From CAYIHX01 sp964363305 (GTDB lineage: Bacteria; Bdellovibrionota; UBA1018), in assembly GCA_964363305.1 (NCBI GenBank), contig CAYIHX010000005.1, positions 1 through 64,000 of the forward strand: a stretch of DNA of 64,000 nt, in the 5' to 3' direction. Every line of letters begins with the position of its first letter. The first letter of the stretch is position 1. Shown one piece after another: positions 24,783-33,044 of this stretch. Under the pieces are notes generated by a model. The model was not told the DNA's origin. It ran no database searches and saw nothing but the letters and a program-made list of their open reading frames with translations. Made by a program: the position numbers and the translations under genes.

Positions 24783-26885
24783 ATGTCCCAAGTTCCAATG
24801 GATAAGATCCGCAATATCGGCATTTCAGCCCACATCGACTCGGGCAAGACCACGTTGTCGGAACGTATCCTGTTCTACACCAAGCGAATTCACGCGATTC
24901 ATGAGGTGAAGGGCAAAGATCATGTCGGCGCGACCATGGATTTCATGGATCTCGAACGCGAGAAGGGCATCACGATTCAGTCGGCGGCCACCTTCTGCCT
25001 GTGGAAAGATTACAACATTAATTTGATCGACACTCCCGGACACGTGGATTTCACGATCGAAGTCGAGCGTTCGCTTCGCGTGCTGGATGGCGCGGTGCTC
25101 GTGCTGTGTTCGGTGGCCGGAGTTCAGTCGCAGTCGATCACGGTCGATCGCCAGATGAAGCGTTATAAGGTTCCCCGCATTTGTTTCATCAATAAGATGG
25201 ACCGAGCGGGCGCGAATCCGTTTCGCGGCCGTCAGATGCTGGTCGACAAGCTCGCTCACAACGCTCATTTCATCACTTACCCGATCGGCGCGGAAGATCA
25301 GTTTCAAGGAGTGGTCGATCTCGTGACCATGCGCGCGTTCTACTTTGATGGGGAAAACGGCGAGAAAATCCGCGAGGAAGAAATTCCGGCTGCGTTGCTC
25401 GACAAATGCAAAGAGTCTCGTGAGAGCCTGATCGCCGCGGTCGGCGAGTTCGATGACACGGTCGGCATGATGTACCTGGAAGGCCAGGATCCGAACGTCG
25501 AGCAGCTGCGAAAGGCGATCCGCGCGGCCACGTTGTCCCTTCAGTTTACCCCGGTCATGATGGGGTCGGCTTACAAGAACAAGGGCGTTCAGCTTTTGCT
25601 CGATGCGGTCACCTATTATCTTCCCGATCCGACTGAGCGTGAAAACTTGGCGCTCGATCAGAACAACAAAGAAGCACCGGTGGTTCTCAAAAGCGACACG
25701 TCGCTGCCGTTCGTGGCGCTGGCGTTCAAGTTGGACGAAGGTCGTTATGGCCAGCTGACGTACATGCGTATTTACCAAGGTGCGATCAAGAAGGGCGACA
25801 TCATCTATAATGCCAATAATGGCAAAAAACTGAAGGTTCCGCGGCTCGTGCAGATGCACGCCGATGAGATGAACGATGTGGACGAGGCGTCCGCTGGCGG
25901 CATCGTCGCGTTCTTCGGTGTTGATTGCGCCTCGGGAGACACTTTTTCGGACGGGCGGGTCACTTACACCATGACTTCGATGTTCGTCCCCAATGCGGTG
26001 ATCTCTTTGGCGGTTCAGCCGAAGGATAAAACTTCGCAAACCAACTTCTCAAAGGCCCTCAGCAAGTTCACCCGTGAAGATCCGACCTTTCGCGTGCATC
26101 GCGACGAGGAATCGAATGAGACGATTATCAGCGGGATGGGCGAGCTGCACCTGGAAGTTTACTGCGAACGCATGAAGCGTGAGTTCGGTTGTGAAGTGAT
26201 CGTCGGGAAGCCACAGGTGGCCTTTCGCGAGACGATCACCAAAAAGGGCGAGTTCAACTACACCCACAAGAAGCAGACCGGGGGCTCGGGTCAGTACGGT
26301 CGCGTCGCCGGTTATATCGAACCGTTGCCAGCCGATGCGGTCGAGACCTTCGAGTTTGTCGATGAGATCGCCGGGGGCTCGATTCCGCGCGAATTCATCC
26401 CTGCTTGCGAAAAGGGCTTCAAGGAAGCCGTCAAGGAAGGGCGCCTCATCGGATTCCAGATTGTGGGCGTGCGCGTCGTGATCAATGACGGAGCTTCGCA
26501 TGCGGTCGACTCGTCCGAGCAGGCTTTCAAGACGGCCGCCCTGATGGGTTTCCGTGAAGCTTACGAGAAGGCGGGCGCTTCGGTGCTTGAGCCGATCATG
26601 AAGCTTGAAACCCAGGCGCCGGAAGAGTTCCAGGGCTCCGTGATGGGTCTCATCAACCAGCGGCGCGGAACGATTTTGAACTCCTCGAGCAACGAAGGCT
26701 TTGCGGTCGTCGAAGCGGAAGTGCCCCTCACTGAAATGTTCGGCTTCTCGACGGTGATTCGCTCCGCCACTCAGGGCAAGGGTGAGTTCACGATGGAATT
26801 CCTGAAGTACCAGGTCGTTCCGCGCAACGTGCAAGAAGAGATGCAGAAGAAGTACGCCGAGAAGCGTGCACGGGGCGAGAAGTAA
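24783..26885 (+). CDS. fusA: Elongation factor G, spd/mitochondrial EFG1 type
   Basis: 700 residues. TTTTTTAGGAGAACGACC supplies a good ribosome-binding site before the ATG at 24783. GTPase motifs: NIGISAHIDSGKTTLSERIL (G1), EREKGITIQSAAT (G2), IDTPGHVDFTIE (G3), INKMDRAGANP (G4); domains II-V follow in normal order to EFTMEFLKYQVVP. AHIDSGKTT (rather than AHIDAGKTT), HEVKGKDHVGATMDFM and VLDGAVLVLCSVAGVQSQSI are hallmarks I associate with mitochondrial EF-G1 and its bacterial 'spd' relatives. In those lineages this form performs translocation while a second EF-G recycles ribosomes. No tufA or ribosomal genes adjoin it. Confidence 0.93.
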   Translation: MSQVPMDKIRNIGISAHIDSGKTTLSERILFYTKRIHAIHEVKGKDHVGATMDFMDLEREKGITIQSAATFCLWKDYNINLIDTPGHVDFTIEVERSLRVLDGAVLVLCSVAGVQSQSITVDRQMKRYKVPRICFINKMDRAGANPFRGRQMLVDKLAHNAHFITYPIGAEDQFQGVVDLVTMRAFYFDGENGEKIREEEIPAALLDKCKESRESLIAAVGEFDDTVGMMYLEGQDPNVEQLRKAIRAATLSLQFTPVMMGSAYKNKGVQLLLDAVTYYLPDPTERENLALDQNNKEAPVVLKSDTSLPFVALAFKLDEGRYGQLTYMRIYQGAIKKGDIIYNANNGKKLKVPRLVQMHADEMNDVDEASAGGIVAFFGVDCASGDTFSDGRVTYTMTSMFVPNAVISLAVQPKDKTSQTNFSKALSKFTREDPTFRVHRDEESNETIISGMGELHLEVYCERMKREFGCEVIVGKPQVAFRETITKKGEFNYTHKKQTGGSGQYGRVAGYIEPLPADAVETFEFVDEIAGGSIPREFIPACEKGFKEAVKEGRLIGFQIVGVRVVINDGASHAVDSSEQAFKTAALMGFREAYEKAGASVLEPIMKLETQAPEEFQGSVMGLINQRRGTILNSSSNEGFAVVEAEVPLTEMFGFSTVIRSATQGKGEFTMEFLKYQVVPRNVQEEMQKKYAEKRARGEK

Positions 26886-26887
26886 GC

Positions 26888-28561
26888 TTACTGCCCAATG
26901 ACCCAGTTGAGGGAGTTCTGCACCATCCGGTTGACCGGCGTTTGGTTCATCACCTGAAAGTGATTCATCGTGAAGAGGACGACGCGTCCCGAGCCGCATC
27001 GGGCGCTCATCACGGACGGATAGGTGCCAGCGGGCACGAGGTCGGCGTAACCGCTGGAGATGAACTGCGCCTGGACGCTGAGCCAGCTGTCGTCGAATTC
27101 AGTCATCGCGAAAGCGGTCCGGACGCCGTTGATAAAGCTGACGGGCATTCCGGCCATGATCGGATGAGTGGAGTCGATCACGTAGGCGCGTCCGCTCTCC
27201 AGCGGGAGGAGCGCGCCCCCGCCGGCGATGCGCCCTGTGAAGAAGCCCATCATCGAGGTGAGGTTATTCATGATGACCTGGCCCGTGCCGCGATCCGTGA
27301 AGGCGAGCGCGGCGCCGTCATACTCGCCGATGAGGCTGCCACCTTGTGCAACATACGCCCGGATGGCGTCTGTATAGGCCGCGGTGATGGGCGCGACCGT
27401 GGCTTTTCGTGAAACAGCCAGGACCGTGACCCCATCGGTCTGAGGCTTCGCGGCGATGACTTCCGCATCGGTATAGGGGATGGCCGTAAATCCGATCGTG
27501 GCGAAGTTATTGATGATCGTCGTCCGCGCGCTATCCGTGGGGTCGATCGAGAGCCCGAGTTTCACCGTAGTCTTCGGGGTGAACTCGCCGTCCGTGCACA
27601 TCTTTGCTACCCGGTATTGCGGGGCCGGCGGGGTGCAGGGATTTGAAAGCACGTGGGCCGGGAGTTGGAAGTTTTTTCCCGGTACTGGGCGCCAGCCGCG
27701 ATTGAGAAGGTCGAAGTATGGCGCCTTGGGAATCGATGGCGTGACGGTGTAGTCGAAGAAGAGTGAGTTGCCACTTTGGCCGAAACGGACATCTTGAGCG
27801 GGAAACCCGCCGGCTTCTGGGTACGGGCGCCAGAGGACAGCGAGCGCGATGTGAAAACGAGGGCCCTGGAAGTACTTCACGCGGATGGGCATGCCATCGC
27901 CGTGCGTGAGGTGAATGCGTTCGAGAGAGCCTCTGAGGCGTGTCGCCGTCAGGCCGTCGTTGCCGACGAGCACTTCCCAGCCGTTCCCGCGGTCGATCTC
28001 CATGATCGAGCCATCGTCCGACAGGACGGCGAATTGGTAGTCGCCCTCGGCATCGGAGGCCGTGAGTTGGATCCGCGACTCCATATCGAGCGCGAAATTT
28101 TCATAGAGTTTGTCACCGGTCTGGTCGACCAGGAGGCTGCCCTCTTGATTGAAAAACCCGAGATCAAAACTCCGCGTCGGAATATTGAGGTCAGTCAGAA
28201 AGAGGCTGGCGTCCACCCAGGTGCCGCGGTCCGCGAAGTCCCGGAAGAGCTGCGCCGCTGCACCCCCGTTGGGGACGTAGCCCAAGCGACCGACGATTCC
28301 GTGATAACGGTCCGCGCCGAGCTGGCCCGGGTTGTTCTGAAAGGGATCGCAGACGACTTTCGCGGGGTCCGAGTAAATTTCGGCGACGATTTGGGTTTGG
28401 TCAGGTCCGCCGCAGTCGGTCACGAATGATCCGCTGAGCCCGCCTTCGCACCCCGCAAGGGTGACGATGATGGCCAAGGCTCCGAACGCGAGGCTGACAG
28501 TCGGGAGCGGATCGAGCTTATAGTTGTGCGCAATTTCTTGCGCCTTTTTTTGCCATTCCAT
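26888..28561 (-). CDS. Lipoprotein with PA14-like and amidotransferase-like domains
   Basis: A ~557-residue protein. After a long N-terminal segment, SLAFGALAIIVTLAGC is a signal with a canonical LAGC lipobox. Residues ~75-200 (YHGIVGRLGYVPNGGAAAQL, LLVDQTGDKLYENFALDMES, YQFAVLSDDGSIMEID) resemble a PA14-type carbohydrate-binding domain. The C-terminal ~200 residues (IGFTAIPYTDAEV, DAIRAYVAQGGSLIGEYDGA, RCGSGRVVLFTMNHFQ) look like a ThuA/GATase-1-like fold; no catalytic Cys-His pair is evident. The ATG at 28561 is chosen. A palindrome-containing promoter lies 55-80 nt upstream. Domain names are by-eye judgments. Confidence 0.7.
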   Translation of the reverse strand: MEWQKKAQEIAHNYKLDPLPTVSLAFGALAIIVTLAGCEGGLSGSFVTDCGGPDQTQIVAEIYSDPAKVVCDPFQNNPGQLGADRYHGIVGRLGYVPNGGAAAQLFRDFADRGTWVDASLFLTDLNIPTRSFDLGFFNQEGSLLVDQTGDKLYENFALDMESRIQLTASDAEGDYQFAVLSDDGSIMEIDRGNGWEVLVGNDGLTATRLRGSLERIHLTHGDGMPIRVKYFQGPRFHIALAVLWRPYPEAGGFPAQDVRFGQSGNSLFFDYTVTPSIPKAPYFDLLNRGWRPVPGKNFQLPAHVLSNPCTPPAPQYRVAKMCTDGEFTPKTTVKLGLSIDPTDSARTTIINNFATIGFTAIPYTDAEVIAAKPQTDGVTVLAVSRKATVAPITAAYTDAIRAYVAQGGSLIGEYDGAALAFTDRGTGQVIMNNLTSMMGFFTGRIAGGGALLPLESGRAYVIDSTHPIMAGMPVSFINGVRTAFAMTEFDDSWLSVQAQFISSGYADLVPAGTYPSVMSARCGSGRVVLFTMNHFQVMNQTPVNRMVQNSLNWVIGQ

Positions 28562-28614
28562 AAATACGTCCCACCTGGTCCTTGCGGACCACACCAAACC
28601 AAAGGCTATCTACG

Positions 28615-28643
28615 ATGTTAGATTACTTGACGCATTGCGTCAA
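28615..28643 (-). promoter_or_regulatory. Sigma-70-like promoter with palindrome over the -35 box
   Basis: On the minus strand TTGACG (28643-28638) and TAACAT (28620-28615) are separated by exactly 17 nt, ahead of the lipoprotein gene. The -35 box is the start of a 17-nt palindrome TTGACGCATTGCGTCAA at 28627-28643 (one central unpaired base). That is a natural place for a repressor or activator dimer. Confidence 0.6.
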
Positions 28644-28760
28644 CCTAGGGGTCCAGCACCTTGTTTTTATAGGATTTTTAGATTTATGAACTCCTGTGCC
28701 CTTTCCGTCTGAGTCCAGCTGTTGAGCTGAGTCCCGTGAGCGTGGATGAAGTCGGGCCGT

Positions 28761-28882
28761 CCCTTTCCAGGGGGGGAGAATCAGAGCGGAAAAGACTTCC
28801 TTCGCCAGGATGGTCCCCGGATTCGAAGGAAGGCCAGGATGGCCGCGTCTTTTCCGCTCTGATTCTCCCCCCCTGGAAAGGG
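28761..28882. repeat. Perfect 36-bp inverted repeat with structured loop
   Basis: Bases 28761-28796 (beginning CCCTTTCCAGGGGGGGAGAA) are exactly reverse-complemented at 28847-28882. The 50-nt loop contains a smaller stem (TTCCTTCG with CGAAGGAA) and two CCAGGATGG direct repeats. It sits 19 nt beyond the dctM stop codon and ~200 nt upstream of the lipoprotein gene. The 340-nt intergenic stretch 28562-28901 otherwise holds only the promoter described separately. There is no T-run or coding capacity. Confidence 0.85.
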
Positions 28883-28901
28883 ACCCGAGAGTTTGCGAAA
28901 T

Positions 28902-30323
28902 CTAAGGTCCCATGTCCTCGAGCATCTTCGTGGTCAAGCCCTTGAGTCCAGAAGGAGGCGCTTCGGCCGACTTGCCCCCGGCCCCGCCCGACCAGGGAAA
29001 GGAGGTGACGATGGGCTGCCCCTTCTTCCAGTGGAGCGCCCCGAGAGAAAGCGTGGGAAAGTAGATGACGAGGAGGAGCGCGAAGCAGGTCATGGCGAGC
29101 GTCGGAAGCACCGCCCGAGTGACCTGCCCAAAGGGTTTCTTGAAAACCGCGCTCGCGACGAAAAGATTAGTCGCAACGGGCGGCATCAGATACCCGATTT
29201 CCATATTGACCACAAAGACGACCCCGAAATGGAGCGGATCGATTCCATAAAGCTGCTGGGCAATCGGAGCCAGCAGCGGCGCGAAGATGAGAGTGGCTGA
29301 AATCGAATCCATCAGCGCGCCCAGCACGATCAGCACGACGTTCACGAGCAGCATGAATTGAGCGGCGGAGGGTTGCGTCTCGCGCAGAAAGGCCATGAGG
29401 CGATCTTGTACTTCCATCAGGGCCAAGAACTCATTCAAACCGAAGGCGAGCACGATGATCGGAAGCAGAGCGCCCATCAGGGCCGCGGACTCCATGAACG
29501 CGAGGAGCATTTTTTTGAGGTCAAGATCCCGGTAGACCCAGAGCGCCAGCCAGAGCGAATAGGCGACGGCGACCGCCCCGGCCTGCGAGGGGGTATACCA
29601 GCCGCCGTAAATCCCACCGAGCACCAGCACGGGCAGAAAAACGGCCCAGGCCCCGTCGATGAATTTCTCGCGCAAGACTTTAAGGCTGAAGTGCCCGCGT
29701 TTTCCGCCCAGACGCAGGCCCGTCATGATGCTGTAGAGAGCGAGGAGTCCGGCGATCAAAAATGCGGGGATCAATCCGGCCAAAAACAAGTCAGAAGGGT
29801 CAACGCTCTGCGTGCCGCTCACGCTGATGGCGTAGATCAGCATCGACATTGAGGGGGGCACGAGGCATCCCAGCGAACCTGCCGTCGTGATCAGCCCCAT
29901 CGAGAAGTTCTCCGGGTAGCCCGACCGAATCAGAGCCGGCACCATCATCGAGCCCACGGCGATCAGCGTGACCGGTGAGGAGCCCGAAATCGCCGCGAAA
30001 AACATGCAGGCGGCGACGCCAGCGACGGCCATGCCGCCGGGAAGCCAGCTCAGCAGGGCCTGCATCAGTTCGATGAGTCGGCGGGCGATCCCGCTGGCAG
30101 TCATCACAGCCCCGGAGGCCATGAAGAGCGGAATCGCCAGAAATTCTTGCTTCGTCGCGAGGCCCTCCATGTGCTGGATCAGCACCTTCAGGTCAAGGAA
30201 GGAAGAAAGATCCGTGAAAAGCGTCAGGCAAAGCGCCGTGAGTACTCCGACGATCGCGAAAAGGGGCGCACCGAGAAGCGCGAGCGCCAAAACAGAAAAC
30301 CCGACAATCAGTTCGCCGCCCAT
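28902..30323 (-). CDS. dctM: TRAP transporter large permease (DctM)
   Basis: A ~473-residue inner-membrane subunit with about 12-13 hydrophobic helices. DctM signatures include LFMASGAVMTASGIARRLIE, AAISGSSPVTLIAVGSMMVP, GYPENFSMGLITTAGSLGCL with VPPSMSM, and YGGWYTPSQAGAVAVAYSL. The C-terminal tail of ~45 residues (GKSAEAPPSGLKGLTTKMLE) extends past the last helix. The ATG at 30323 overlaps the dctQ stop (ATGA). It translocates the solute delivered by the periplasmic binding protein using an ion gradient. The substrate is unknown. Confidence 0.92.
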   Translation of the reverse strand: MGGELIVGFSVLALALLGAPLFAIVGVLTALCLTLFTDLSSFLDLKVLIQHMEGLATKQEFLAIPLFMASGAVMTASGIARRLIELMQALLSWLPGGMAVAGVAACMFFAAISGSSPVTLIAVGSMMVPALIRSGYPENFSMGLITTAGSLGCLVPPSMSMLIYAISVSGTQSVDPSDLFLAGLIPAFLIAGLLALYSIMTGLRLGGKRGHFSLKVLREKFIDGAWAVFLPVLVLGGIYGGWYTPSQAGAVAVAYSLWLALWVYRDLDLKKMLLAFMESAALMGALLPIIVLAFGLNEFLALMEVQDRLMAFLRETQPSAAQFMLLVNVVLIVLGALMDSISATLIFAPLLAPIAQQLYGIDPLHFGVVFVVNMEIGYLMPPVATNLFVASAVFKKPFGQVTRAVLPTLAMTCFALLLVIYFPTLSLGALHWKKGQPIVTSFPWSGGAGGKSAEAPPSGLKGLTTKMLEDMGP

Positions 30324-31072
30324 CAGCCTCGTCCTCCGAAAAGACTTTTGAGATAACGCAACGTCATCATCCCGAAGGCGTAGGGGATAACCAAGAACAC
30401 CAGCCATTTGGGCCAGTCGATTGAAGGGATGAGTCCGGCCCCGGGTCCAGAGGCCCAATCCCGGTAGTGGTCCATCACGGAAAAAGTTCCGAGGACGCAA
30501 AGGAGCGCGCAGAGCAGGGCAACCGCCGCGGCATTTACCTTTTTGACATACGGAAGATATCTCTTCGGCCAGATCTTCTCACCCATCTCCAGCGCCAGGT
30601 GTTGCCCCGAAAAAGTCGCCATCGAGGCCCCGATGAGGCCGAGCCAGAGCAGGCAGCTCAACCCGAAGTAAGGTGCCCACACCATGCCCTCGGGCAGAAA
30701 TTTCACATAGATCTGAATTCCTAAAAACGCGCTGATGGAGGAGAGCAGGGCTCGAAGCATGAGCTTGCCTGGGGGGCCGCCGTTGCTCGCGCGGGTGTGG
30801 TAGGCGCCGAGGGCGATCAGGAAGAAGCCGCCGGCGGTGACGAACGGCATGGTGGTTCGATCGATCCGGGTGGCGGATTCCAGGGTGCCATCCGAGACGA
30901 GCGCGGAAAGCCAGAGCGCGAAGCGCCCAGGGGAGCGGGAAAAAATTCGGTGCAGGACGTCGAAAAAAGTCGCACCGATCATTCCGAGGAAGAGCGAGGC
31001 CGTGAACTGCTGCTCGATCCGGAAAATGGACCGATCGAGAGTGGTGAGTCGATTTTGAAAAGACTTCGCCAC
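30323..31072 (-). CDS. dctQ: TRAP transporter small permease (DctQ)
   Basis: 249 residues, longer than typical DctQ (~160-190), with the extra length between helices 1 and 2 (FSRSPGRFALWLSALVSDGT...). Hydrophobic segments include SLFLGMIGATFFDVLHRIFS, FLIALGAYHTRAS, YFGLSCLLWLGLIGASMATF and VALLCALLCVLGTFSVM. SGQHLALEMGEKIWPKR is the DctQ loop (the usual G-x-H-x-x-x-D/E). It is co-translated with dctM and lies 3 nt from dctP. In other TPAT systems Q and M may be fused; here they are separate. Confidence 0.85.
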   Translation of the reverse strand: MAKSFQNRLTTLDRSIFRIEQQFTASLFLGMIGATFFDVLHRIFSRSPGRFALWLSALVSDGTLESATRIDRTTMPFVTAGGFFLIALGAYHTRASNGGPPGKLMLRALLSSISAFLGIQIYVKFLPEGMVWAPYFGLSCLLWLGLIGASMATFSGQHLALEMGEKIWPKRYLPYVKKVNAAAVALLCALLCVLGTFSVMDHYRDWASGPGAGLIPSIDWPKWLVFLVIPYAFGMMTLRYLKSLFGGRG

Positions 31073-31075
31073 GAC

Positions 31076-32083
31076 CTATTCCTTCCGGATTTTTTTGAGA
31101 GTTGCCTGGGTCAGATCCAGCAGTCGCGCCGCTTCAGGGCCAAATTGCTTTCTGAAGGTCAAGTAAACGGCCTGCGACGCGTTTTCGAATTCTTTTCGCG
31201 CCGCGGGGCTCAGCTCATGAATACTGATCTTCTCATAAGAGAGGATATCCTTGAGCTCGCCCTGGATGCCGCGAACCGCTTTGCGGCCCTTTTTCTGAAG
31301 CGCGCGCCCTTCTTCGAGAAGAAGCTTTTGATATTCCGGTTTGAGTTTTTCGAACCAGGGGCGATGAAACACGATCGCCGCTGGTTGATAGATGTGTTCG
31401 CTCAGGGTCACGTGCTTCACTGCCTTGTGCCAACCCGCCGCGATCATGAACAGCAAGGCTTGGTCGAAGCCGTCGACGTTGCCCGTGGCAAGCGCCTGCG
31501 ATACTTCAGTGACGGGGATCGGGCTCGCCGAAGCGCCGAACGCCTTATACATCGCGATGTGAACCGGGTTCTCCTGGGTGCGCATTTTCATGCCGGCCAG
31601 GTCGGCCATCTTCAGGATGGGTTTCTCTCGACTGGCGAACATGCGGTACCCGTTTTCATTCCAGAAGCCGAAGACCAGGCCTCGTTTCTTGAAAAGCGCT
31701 TCCATCGGCTCGGTCAGAACTTCATCGAGAATGGTGTCGGCTTCCTCAACCGTGCGGAAGAGAAACGGGAGTTCGACGAGGTTGAGCTCGGGAACTTTCG
31801 AGGCGAACGCGCCGGTGGATGCCCCGACGGCCTGGATCTGCCCGCGCGCGGCCTTGGTGACGGTCTCATTCTCATCCCCGAGGACGCCGCCGACCATCAG
31901 CTTGACTTTGATTTCTCCGTTTGATTTTTTTTCGACTGCCTCCTTGAATTTCGCAAGAAGAGCTTCCCAGGGCGAGTCCTTGGGCGCAACCGAGGCGATC
32001 GTGAGCGTGATGGGGGCGGATGCGAACGCAGTCGGCGTAAGGAGGGCCAGGGTCGATACCAGCGCGGGGATCAGTCGATTCAT
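31076..32083 (-). CDS. dctP: TRAP transporter solute-binding protein (DctP family)
   Basis: 335 residues with a signal peptide (MNRLIPALVSTLALLTPTAF, AFA-SAP). Typical DctP fold motifs: ITLTIASVAPKDSPWEALLA, VKLMVGGVLGDENETVTKAA, ELPFLFRTVEEAD, MKMRTQENPVHIAMYKAFGA (with the substrate-contacting Arg) and PVTEVSQALATGNVDGFDQA. The start overlaps the tatT stop (ATGA). Pairing with TatT makes this the 'TatP' component of a tetratricopeptide-associated TRAP transporter. Confidence 0.92.
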   Translation of the reverse strand: MNRLIPALVSTLALLTPTAFASAPITLTIASVAPKDSPWEALLAKFKEAVEKKSNGEIKVKLMVGGVLGDENETVTKAARGQIQAVGASTGAFASKVPELNLVELPFLFRTVEEADTILDEVLTEPMEALFKKRGLVFGFWNENGYRMFASREKPILKMADLAGMKMRTQENPVHIAMYKAFGASASPIPVTEVSQALATGNVDGFDQALLFMIAAGWHKAVKHVTLSEHIYQPAAIVFHRPWFEKLKPEYQKLLLEEGRALQKKGRKAVRGIQGELKDILSYEKISIHELSPAARKEFENASQAVYLTFRKQFGPEAARLLDLTQATLKKIRKE

Positions 32084-32976
32084 CAGAAGAGGTCCTCGAT
32101 TTGTTCAAGCATCTTTTTCGCCTTGTTCTGTTCGAGGCGTTGCTCTGGCTCAAGGCCAGGCATCGATGCCGGTTTTCCATTCAGTACGAAGTTGAGATGT
32201 TTTTTGAAAAGTTCTCGGTCGTTTTTGCGAGTCGCGTAGTTCTCCGCAAAAAGCACGTGGGTGCCAAAGTAGTTGTTCTCGAGTTTGAGGGACCTCTCAT
32301 ACTGGGCGAAACTCTTCTCCATGCTGCCCCCGGCAAAGCCCGGAGCCACCGCGTAGTAGGTGCCCCAGTAGCGAGGCACGGCGCCATGAAAGAAAAGGGG
32401 CTCGAGCTGCTCCACTCGTTCCACCATCATCTTGATGCGGTTCTTGTATTTGAGCATGGTGCCGAGGCCAGAGAGGCGGGCCCATTTTCCGAGGTTGACG
32501 GCCGTCCAGTAGAGCGCGGGCACCTCGCGTTTGGTCAGCACGTCGAGGGCGTCCTCGAGGTTCCGGCCCTCCTCCTTCACTTTCTTCTTGAACGCCGCAT
32601 TCGTCGCGAGCGCCCGTTCTCCCCAGGCGGTTCCCCTGTCCCAGGTTTGTTTCTTTTCTTCCAAATCTTCGAGATGGCCGTCGGCGAGGATGTAATATCC
32701 GCGAGTCAGCAGGATGAGATTGTCGAAATTCGAGGGTTCAGCTTCGGCTGCTTTTCCGAACTCAGCGAGCGCCATTTCGAGGTCGGGGCGTTGGTCTCGC
32801 TTCAACCAGTGTGTCAGGCCGCGCTCGATCGCTTGTTTGGCTTCGACCGCAGATCCCTCAGTGGGTGAAGTGTTGGAGTCCCAGCCCGCGCTCCGGAAGG
32901 CAGCGCAGCCGGATAGGAGCACGGCCGACGAGAAAAAGATCAATGCCGAAGTGGGGCGGATTCGGTTGAAGCGCAT
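32083..32976 (-). CDS. TatT-like lipoprotein of a TPAT transporter
   Basis: 297 residues. LIFFSSAVLLSGC is a lipoprotein signal with an LSGC box. The mature part is helical with TPR-like repeats: GLTHWLKRDQRPDLEMALAE, FDNLILLTRGYYILADGHLE, ALYWTAVNLGKWARLSGLGT, VPRYWGTYYAVAPGFAGGSM, and FGTHVLFAENYATRKNDREL. This pattern matches TatT (Treponema pallidum Tp0956), which forms a ring with the TRAP binding protein. AAAGGAG precedes the ATG. The neighbouring dctP, dctQ and dctM complete the system. Confidence 0.85.
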   Translation of the reverse strand: MRFNRIRPTSALIFFSSAVLLSGCAAFRSAGWDSNTSPTEGSAVEAKQAIERGLTHWLKRDQRPDLEMALAEFGKAAEAEPSNFDNLILLTRGYYILADGHLEDLEEKKQTWDRGTAWGERALATNAAFKKKVKEEGRNLEDALDVLTKREVPALYWTAVNLGKWARLSGLGTMLKYKNRIKMMVERVEQLEPLFFHGAVPRYWGTYYAVAPGFAGGSMEKSFAQYERSLKLENNYFGTHVLFAENYATRKNDRELFKKHLNFVLNGKPASMPGLEPEQRLEQNKAKKMLEQIEDLF

Positions 32977-33044
32977 GAAAAAACTCCTTTGGGATGAAAT
33001 CGGGGAGACCCTGACATGTCCGAGAGGAGATTGTCAAAGTAGCG

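Noticed and set aside
24825..26039. A 404-codon minus-strand frame opposite fusA
   Set aside because: Shadow frame of a highly codon-biased gene; no recognisable motifs.
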